11,722 nt of DNA. Origin: an uncultured Verrucomicrobiales bacterium (GTDB taxonomy: Bacteria > Verrucomicrobiota > Verrucomicrobiia > Verrucomicrobiales > Akkermansiaceae). Positions within the stretch are counted from its first letter, which is position 1. Each line of letters starts with the position of its first letter. Of the stretch, positions 7,461-11,722 are shown in pieces. The position numbers and the translations under genes are program-made. The stretch spans positions 1 through 11,722 of the forward strand of contig CALBVA010000245.1 in assembly GCA_937969125.1 (NCBI GenBank), in the 5' to 3' direction. The notes below the pieces were generated by a model, which was not told the origin of the DNA, did not search any database, and saw only the letters and a program-made list of their open reading frames with translations.

Positions 7461-7805
7461 TTATGAGCAGAATTCATTAATGGCCGGTGCAATGGTGTCG
7501 ATCGTAGTGGTCAGATCGGTTTGCAGGCCAAAAAGCCGTGTGCCGGGCCCCATTTCTCCCAGAGGGTTAAGAGCGAAGAGCATGAAATGGCCCTCCTTGG
7601 TAGTCGCCTGCATCCGGAAGATCGACCCCAGCCCGCTTTCTTCCGTCATAGTCGAGAGCTGACTCAACGCCGTGGCCGAAACTTCCACCAAGTCTTGGCT
7701 GCGGGCGGAGGAAGCATTGATCGTCCGAAAATCCCGGTCGGCCTGAAAGTGGTGGGAAACGCCGGGCAGCGCATCGATTGACGAAGGGTCGAGAGGTTCG
7801 GGCAT
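7461..7805 (-). CDS. Small soluble protein, possible second roadblock/longin-like subunit
   Basis: I place the start at the ATG 7803-7805 (MPEPLDPSSIDALPGV...), giving 114 residues. An in-frame ATG at 7898 would add a basic, unstructured-looking 31 residues and leave only 19 bp to the divergent gene. The product shows a strand-like segment (about 13-30), a helix (LVEVSATALSQLSTM, 39-53), a strand pair GSIFRMQATTKEGHFMLFALN (60-80), another strand (RLFGLQTD, 90-97) and a C-terminal helix (TTTIDTIAPAINEF, 99-112). This order matches a roadblock/longin fold, and the tight linkage to a clearer roadblock-like gene supports that, but sequence similarity is weak. No catalytic motif is seen. No Shine-Dalgarno precedes either start. 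Confidence 0.7.
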   Translation of the reverse strand: MPEPLDPSSIDALPGVSHHFQADRDFRTINASSARSQDLVEVSATALSQLSTMTEESGLGSIFRMQATTKEGHFMLFALNPLGEMGPGTRLFGLQTDLTTTIDTIAPAINEFCS

Positions 7806-7917
7806 GGTGGAAAGTTTCTTGGAAAGTCGATAATCATATCTGACGGAAGAAGCCAGTCTGTATTTCCTTCCGAGATCTCTCCTTCTCAATTCCCCCATCT
7901 TCTTTCAATCTCACCCC

Positions 7918-8622
7918 GTGTTCGGAAACCTCCTCCGCTGGGCCGTTCTCCGGCCTGTCCTAAAACCACTCACGCGAATCCTCGTGGGGCTCATTGCTAT
8001 CCCGATCTTCCGTATGATCATCCGCCGGGGAATGCGAATGGCCCAAGTGGAGGAGGAGCTGGAGCAGGACATCGAGCAGTGGTTTCGCGCTGCAGCCATT
8101 CTCCTCGTCGCCACCGCGAATATGGAGCACTTCCTCTTCGGCTGGGTCCCGCTGGATCTCGATGGTGACCAAGGTTGGATTGGCGTCTTTTTCCGCCTGC
8201 TTCTCGTGATCGGCGTCATTGAGCTCATGCCTGACCAAGCCCTCTTTTCCGTCCTTCATTCCGGACCGCTCAATCTCCCCGTAGGCCGACGAATGGTTCA
8301 GGAGATCTGGAGTAACCGCCTGGAATGGCTCAAGAAATTCGGATGCATCCACCTGAACCGTTCCAGCCCCGTCTTCGCCATGATGTCTGCGATCTTCGGC
8401 GGTGATCCCGGCACTGCCGAGTCCAACATCGGGTGGGTCTGCTTCTTTATTGCCATCACCCAATACTTAATCATCGCCCTGATCACCACCGCCGATAAGG
8501 CCGGGGATCTCCTTGGCAGTTTTGATCGTGCGATCGCCGAACAGCGGGAGGAATTGGTCGAAGAATTCCTGGAAGATAAAGAAAATCTCACTCCAACTGA
8601 AGCTCCTGCGAAATCGTCGTAA
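7918..8622 (+). CDS. Four-pass membrane protein of unknown function
   Basis: The 234-residue product has hydrophobic segments at about 17-35, 56-78, 86-104 and 171-192. A charged segment MAQVEEELEQDIEQW (41-55) lies between the first two, and a basic, helix-rich loop with the sequence NRLEWLKKFGCIHLNRSS (133-150) between the last two. The acidic C-terminal tail (about 204-234) is predicted helical. I recognise no family. The start is GTG at 7918; no upstream ATG exists, and the next ATG would cut the first membrane segment. The gene is divergent from the roadblock-like pair. Its last 35 bp overlap the end of the VKOR-DsbA gene on the opposite strand. No function is proposed. Confidence 0.8.
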   Translation: MFGNLLRWAVLRPVLKPLTRILVGLIAIPIFRMIIRRGMRMAQVEEELEQDIEQWFRAAAILLVATANMEHFLFGWVPLDLDGDQGWIGVFFRLLLVIGVIELMPDQALFSVLHSGPLNLPVGRRMVQEIWSNRLEWLKKFGCIHLNRSSPVFAMMSAIFGGDPGTAESNIGWVCFFIAITQYLIIALITTADKAGDLLGSFDRAIAEQREELVEEFLEDKENLTPTEAPAKSS

Positions 8623-9703
8623 CGAAGATCTCCGGTGTCCGCGCCACTCCCTGCATGATTTTGCCATCCTTGATCAACAACTTTGGCATGGCCATTTTCT
8701 TTTGCGTCAGGAGCCGGAAGTCCTCGGAATTCGCCTTCAACATCTGGTCCACATAGGGATCGGCCAGTCCGGCGGCCAGCTCCTCCGGTGAAATGACCTC
8801 CGCCAACTTTGCCTTCGCTGACGCCTCGTCCATCACCGGACGACTGAATAAAATTCGGTGCGCCTTCTCAAAGACCTCCGGCTTCGCCTTCCAGATTGCC
8901 AGCCCTAGCCGAGCCAATTCACAGGCATGTGCATGATCCCGCCTGTTAAAGTAAGGGTTGCACGCCCGGTTTAGTGGGGTTGGCAGGACAATGACTGCCA
9001 CTTCCCCTGGATATTTCTTCATCAGTACTTCCAGATCACCCTCCATCGAGAGACAGGACTTACAGGTGTAATCAAAATACTTCACCAGCACATGCGTGGC
9101 TTCCGGCGACCCGATCAACGGAACTTTCCCCAGCTCGAAAGTCTTCCCCGTGAACTCGATCACCCGCCCTTTCGGGGCCTTATCCACCTCATCCACGGAC
9201 TGATTTTCAAAGCCACCCCCATCCGAGAGTTCGTGAGTGTCCGGCTGCGGTCCGAAGACCTGCCCTGCCCCCAACCCTGCCAGCACGAAAATCGGGGCCG
9301 CGAAATACACTGGACGAAAGGCAAACCAGCCCGCCACCAGAATCGCACCTGCCGTCACCAGGCCGATGCAATGGGTCGCGAAGCACCAAGGGCAAAACTC
9401 CTTGATGATAAAAACCTGTAAGCCCATAAACCACGCCGCCACACCAACCAGCACCAGTGCCGCCATCGTCATCACCGACTTGGTAGGCTTGTAGGTCATC
9501 GCCAGAAGACCCGCATAGAACACCGCCGAAAGCGCGCTCACCGGTATGCCAAACCACTGGGACCACCGCGAGCCCAGGACATTTTCACAGCCACTCCCCT
9601 GCCCGCACCCCACCACGGAGCTGATCTGGCCGGACAACTTCAAATACAAAAGGTAAGCACTGACCAGAAAACCAGCAGCGGCAAAGACACGAACCATGCG
9701 CAT
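8588..9703 (-). CDS. VKOR-DsbA fusion: oxidative protein-folding enzyme
   Basis: This 371-residue product joins a vitamin K epoxide reductase (VKOR) domain to a DsbA/thioredoxin-like domain. The VKOR part (about 1-145) has several membrane segments, the loop cysteines Cys33 and Cys39, a Ser in GIPVSALSAVFY (52-63) and the active-site CPWC (104-107). The linker is about 146-178. The thioredoxin-like part has VLVKYFDYTCKSC (205-217) with active site CKSC (214-217), and the expected cis-proline in MAMPKLL (Pro340). Such fusions oxidise substrate cysteines outside the cytoplasm and pass the electrons through VKOR to quinone, doing the work of DsbA plus DsbB in one chain. The ATG at 9703 has AAGG six bases upstream; a second in-frame ATG is two codons later. 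Its 3' end overlaps the convergent membrane-protein gene. Confidence 0.95.
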   Translation of the reverse strand: MRMVRVFAAAGFLVSAYLLYLKLSGQISSVVGCGQGSGCENVLGSRWSQWFGIPVSALSAVFYAGLLAMTYKPTKSVMTMAALVLVGVAAWFMGLQVFIIKEFCPWCFATHCIGLVTAGAILVAGWFAFRPVYFAAPIFVLAGLGAGQVFGPQPDTHELSDGGGFENQSVDEVDKAPKGRVIEFTGKTFELGKVPLIGSPEATHVLVKYFDYTCKSCLSMEGDLEVLMKKYPGEVAVIVLPTPLNRACNPYFNRRDHAHACELARLGLAIWKAKPEVFEKAHRILFSRPVMDEASAKAKLAEVISPEELAAGLADPYVDQMLKANSEDFRLLTQKKMAMPKLLIKDGKIMQGVARTPEIFVTTISQELQLE

Positions 9704-9738
9704 CCCGGACCTTGGTCAGAATTGCGAGGCAGCACACG

Positions 9739-9755
9739 CATTTTCCGCGAAAATG
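9739..9755. promoter_or_regulatory. Perfect inverted repeat in a divergent promoter region
   Basis: CATTTTC-CGC-GAAAATG is a 17-bp inverted repeat with perfect 7-bp arms. It lies midway in the 89-bp gap between the divergent VKOR-DsbA and nucleoid-associated protein genes. The position suits an operator for a dimeric regulator acting on one or both genes. No regulator gene is adjacent. The site is too far from either stop codon to be a terminator. Confidence 0.4.
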
Positions 9756-9792
9756 AATTCCTAATTTCCCCCTCCATCCCTATCCCCCTCCC

Positions 9793-10863
9793 ATGACCTT
9801 GAAGCTGAACTTTGAAGCCGTGAAAATTGCCGGACTCGTCCTCGCCAAAGTGGGAAATCCTTCCCGCGACGAGCCCCTCCAGACTTCCAAGCACCTCTTC
9901 AATGTCAGCGACGAAGACCAGGAAATGCTCTGCCCCATCTTCCTAAAACCCTTCCGTAACCTCATCGGGCACCGCTTCACCCACCACAGCTCACTGGATA
10001 AGAACGAGGTCAATGCCGCCTCCACCACGATCTTCGGAGACGCCGGGCACCTCCTCGCCCAGGGCTGCGAAATCGCCAACCGTCTCTATACCAAATCCAC
10101 CCACCCGAACATCAAATCGGGTGATCTCTGCATCTCCCTGATCGAGAACATCCTCCTCGAAGACGAAGAGAAGACAGTCCGCGCAATCTGCATTCTCAAG
10201 TCCGAAAGCGTCACCCCCTTCCTCAGCATTTCGGAAAAAGAAGGTGATCTGGAGCTCGCCACCGAACAGGGCATCAACCCGGAGAAAATCGACAAGGGCT
10301 GCCTCATCGTCGAGCACATGGAGCGAAAGGGATACTACGTGCTCACCTTTGACCGCGCCGGCTCGGAATCCCGCTTTTGGGTGCGTGATTTCCTCGGCGT
10401 CCGCCCCATTCCCGATTCCGCCCTCCTCAGTAAGCGTGTCGCCGAAATGGCCGTCACCGCCGTCGGCGAGGAACGTCCAGAAGGCGATGACAGCCCGCCA
10501 TGGGATGTCAATGAGCCCGCCCAGGAAGCCCTCACCTATCTCCGTGATCAGAAAAATTTCTCCCTTCAGGAATTCGAGGAAAAAGCCCTCCGCACCGATG
10601 CCGCCCGCGCCCGCTTCAATGAAGAACGAAAGCGCGTCGAGGAAGAGGAAGGAATTACCCTGGAGGACAACTTCGAAATCTCAAAACGCGATGTCTCCAA
10701 AGGCAAGAAGCTCATGAAATCCATCATGAAACTCGATACCGGCGTCGAGATCCGTCTCCGCCCCAAGGTCCTCGACAAGCCCGAGGAAGTCCTTGAAAAA
10801 GGCTATGACGAGGAAAAGAAGATGAACTTCATCAAAGTCTATTTCAACGAGGACCTAGCCTAA
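9793..10863 (+). CDS. Nucleoid-associated protein, NdpA/YejK (37-kDa) family
   Basis: The 356-residue product matches the family in length and in several signatures. A conserved N-terminal part includes SDEDQEMLCPIFLKPF (39-54). The central block is SGDLCISLIENILLEDEEKTVRAICILKSE (109-138). The segment SRFWVRDFLGVRPIPDS (193-209) is followed by helix LLSKRVAEMAV, where the family typically has an FW...FLG motif. The C-terminal third is charged. The E. coli member binds DNA and associates with the nucleoid; a precise biochemical role is not well established, and homologues also occur on mobile elements. It should be cytosolic. The ATG at 9793 follows a long pyrimidine-rich leader with no Shine-Dalgarno. 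The gene is divergent from VKOR-DsbA, and a group II intron remnant lies about 145 bp downstream. I give no gene symbol because orthology is unproven. Confidence 0.9.
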   Translation: MTLKLNFEAVKIAGLVLAKVGNPSRDEPLQTSKHLFNVSDEDQEMLCPIFLKPFRNLIGHRFTHHSSLDKNEVNAASTTIFGDAGHLLAQGCEIANRLYTKSTHPNIKSGDLCISLIENILLEDEEKTVRAICILKSESVTPFLSISEKEGDLELATEQGINPEKIDKGCLIVEHMERKGYYVLTFDRAGSESRFWVRDFLGVRPIPDSALLSKRVAEMAVTAVGEERPEGDDSPPWDVNEPAQEALTYLRDQKNFSLQEFEEKALRTDAARARFNEERKRVEEEEGITLEDNFEISKRDVSKGKKLMKSIMKLDTGVEIRLRPKVLDKPEEVLEKGYDEEKKMNFIKVYFNEDLA

Positions 10864-11005
10864 GCCTGACCATAGTCAGCTTCGACTGGATAAAGTGACC
10901 GTCGAGCCGCCAGCGAGAAATGCGCCTTGTAAAGGTTGTGAAGCAGAGTAAGGAAAGAAGTCACCAATCGGAGACAAGTTGATCAACCGAACTGCGCGTT
11001 TACCT
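10864..11005. other. Intergenic DNA leading into a group II intron 3' end
   Basis: No coding frame is convincing. A perfect hairpin CTGAC-CATA-GTCAG (10866-10879) directly follows the stop of the nucleoid-associated protein gene. The segment from about 10910 (GCGAGAAATGCGCC) resembles, from memory, conserved group II intron domain I sequence. If so, an internally deleted intron could begin near GTGAC at 10895-10899. I cannot verify this, and the GTGYG 5' consensus is not matched. Confidence 0.3.
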
Positions 11006-11075
11006 GAAGAACCCTGTGCGGGAAAATCGCACGCAGGGATCTGCGAGGAGGACATCGGGCAACTGACGTTCCTAC
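11006..11075 (+). mobile_element. Group II intron 3' end (domains V and VI), remnant without reverse transcriptase
   Basis: Domain V folds as AGA (11008-11010) with TCT (11040-11042), an A-A mismatch, CCCTG (11012-11016) with CAGGG (11034-11038), a 2-nt bulge CG (11032-11033), TGCGG (11017-11021) with TCGCA (11027-11031), and a GAAAA loop. This is the two-helix, 2-nt-bulge layout that defines domain V. Domain VI follows as AGGAG (11046-11050) with TTCCT (11069-11073), an internal loop, then CATCGG (11053-11058) with CTGACG (11063-11068) closed by a GCAA tetraloop; it has one A-C mismatch. The predicted 3' splice site after AC (11074-11075) fits the AY rule. The catalytic triad, normally AGC or CGC, reads AAC (11010-11012), and no bulged branch-point A stands out. 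The copy is therefore probably inactive. No maturase gene is present within the window. Confidence 0.68.
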
Positions 11076-11091
11076 CTTAATCGGCTGTGAA

Positions 11092-11505
11092 ATGAACAAC
11101 TTACACAACAAGGTAGCCTTTAGCATATTGCTCGTAGCCTCTGCAGCAATATGCGTTTCATTCAACCTTGCCCTTCGAAGTAGCGACCTGATTTCGATGA
11201 CATATGGAGATCATGCTTTACCTAAGTTGGGGAAGTTTTCGGGGTGGCTATCGATTTTGTTCCAGCCGTGGGGACTGATTACGGTTACCGCAGGACTACA
11301 TCACGGTTGGATATCAGCTATTGTTACAGGATTACTTTCCGCAGTAATTCTCTCGACTCTCTCCTGGAAACTCTTGAGGAAAAAACCTCGACTCCAATAT
11401 GTCATCTCCGGGATTTGGATTATCGTCACGCTGTTGAATCTATGGGATTTGAAACAGACCACCAACATTCGTACTGAATTTAACAAAACCGAGAGTGATC
11501 GGTAA
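11092..11505 (+). CDS. Small multi-pass membrane protein, A+T-rich, unrecognised
   Basis: The 137-residue product has hydrophobic segments at about 8-28, 48-66, 72-93 and 101-119, with a basic stretch KLLRKKPR (about 93-100) and a charged tail. It looks like a three- or four-pass inner-membrane protein; I recognise no family. Base composition is visibly lower in G+C than the left part of the window (26 of 60 G/C in 11101-11160, against 34 of 60 in 10261-10320). Codon choice also differs, with many A/T third positions. It begins 16 bases after the predicted 3' end of the intron remnant and has no clear ribosome-binding site. It may be recently acquired or poorly conserved. The overlapping opposite-strand frame lacks comparable features. 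Confidence 0.6.
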   Translation: MNNLHNKVAFSILLVASAAICVSFNLALRSSDLISMTYGDHALPKLGKFSGWLSILFQPWGLITVTAGLHHGWISAIVTGLLSAVILSTLSWKLLRKKPRLQYVISGIWIIVTLLNLWDLKQTTNIRTEFNKTESDR

Positions 11506-11568
11506 TGATCCAGCTTTGATTTGCTTCGAGCTGCGCTGCGCGCTTCCCTATTCCATCCGGCGTATTGG

Positions 11569-11585
11569 CACTCAATTTTTGAGTG
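11569..11585. terminator. Inverted repeat overlapping the end of the right-edge gene
   Basis: CACTCAA-TTT-TTGAGTG has perfect 7-bp arms and covers the stop codon (11572-11574) of the - strand gene at the edge. It lies between converging genes, so it may act as a two-way terminator. On the + strand it is followed by GGCTCTTTTGCTTTG, only a partial U-tract; on the - strand there is none. Confidence 0.35.
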
Positions 11586-11722
11586 GCTCTTTTGCTTTGT
11601 CTTCAGCTTTAGGTTGAGCGGGCTGATCAGGTTGGGCGACAGTCCATACGTTGATCCATTTGCGTTCACCTTCGGGCGCATATCCGTTTTTCAGGAGACT
11701 TTCTTCCATCTCGGCGAGGTGG
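11572..11722 (-). CDS. C-terminal end of an unrecognised gene cut by the window edge
   Basis: Read on the - strand, an open frame enters at the window's right edge and ends in TGA at 11572-11574, giving 49 visible residues. They begin HLAEMEESLLKNGYAPEGERKWINVW and end in a Pro/Gln/Lys/Glu-rich tail, KAEDKAKEPLKN. The composition is that of a genuine soluble C-terminus: charged, with a well-formed helix and then a low-complexity tail. The other two - strand frames here do not look protein-like. Too little is visible to name a family. It converges with the small membrane-protein gene. Confidence 0.6.
   Translation of the reverse strand, partial: HLAEMEESLLKNGYAPEGERKWINVWTVAQPDQPAQPKAEDKAKEPLKN

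Noticed and set aside
7806..7898. An upstream ATG extending the second small gene by 31 residues
   Set aside because: The extension is basic and unstructured. It would leave 19 bp for the divergent promoters, while the internal ATG gives a normal roadblock-sized protein.
7960..8463. Antisense frame opposite the four-pass membrane protein
   Set aside because: The + strand product has well-formed membrane segments. The antisense product is charged low-complexity sequence.
11301..11681. - strand frame overlapping the A+T-rich membrane protein and the right-edge gene
   Set aside because: It conflicts with the better-looking + strand membrane protein. In the right-edge part, a different - strand frame gives a more protein-like sequence.
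1..11722. CRISPR arrays, tRNA or rRNA genes, insertion-sequence transposases, toxin-antitoxin or known defence cassettes
   Set aside because: None was found on reading both strands. The nucleoid-associated protein family occurs on some mobile elements, but nothing else here supports a defence island.

Overview
The window looks like chromosomal DNA of a member of the PVC superphylum, most likely Verrucomicrobiota. This is inferred from the gene mix, not from a database match. The mix is: an ECF sigma factor embedded among helical-repeat proteins with (D/E)-(P/F)-x-x-A-x-x-W motifs, a secreted ThuA-like protein with a PVC-style tail, a cytosolic Hanks-type kinase, roadblock-type proteins, and a VKOR-DsbA fusion. 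Base composition is moderately high in G+C (34 of 60 G/C in 10261-10320). Many start codons lack a Shine-Dalgarno sequence and sit behind pyrimidine-rich leaders.

Left block, + strand, 1-4270: an operon-like run of five genes. It holds a 5'-truncated repeat protein, a membrane-anchored repeat protein, an ECF sigma-70 factor, a small single-pass membrane protein joined to it by an ATGA overlap (candidate anti-sigma factor), and an exported PDZ protein. It reads as a sigma factor, its likely membrane regulator and envelope or secreted effectors transcribed together.

Middle block, - strand, 7805 down to 4384: two small genes 5 bp apart, one a clear Roadblock/LC7-like protein and the other probably of the same fold. 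A weak terminator and about 250 bp of intergenic DNA follow. Then come a soluble serine/threonine kinase with a long Pro/Ala/Gln-rich N-terminus and a secreted ThuA-domain protein.

Right block, 7918-10863: a four-pass membrane protein of unknown function (+) overlaps tail-to-tail with a VKOR-DsbA fusion (-), an oxidative protein-folding enzyme. The fusion is divergent from an NdpA/YejK-type nucleoid-associated protein (+). A perfect 7-bp inverted repeat lies in the 89-bp gap between these two.

Right edge, 10864-11722: this part differs from the rest. It contains what folds convincingly as domains V and VI of a group II intron with no reverse transcriptase nearby. Fifteen bases after the predicted 3' splice site an A+T-richer small membrane protein begins. 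The C-terminal end of an unrecognised - strand gene closes the window. I saw no tRNA, rRNA or CRISPR array. The most unusual items are the solo intron 3' end, the sigma-factor/repeat-protein operon and the roadblock-roadblock-kinase cluster. None is a proven new system.
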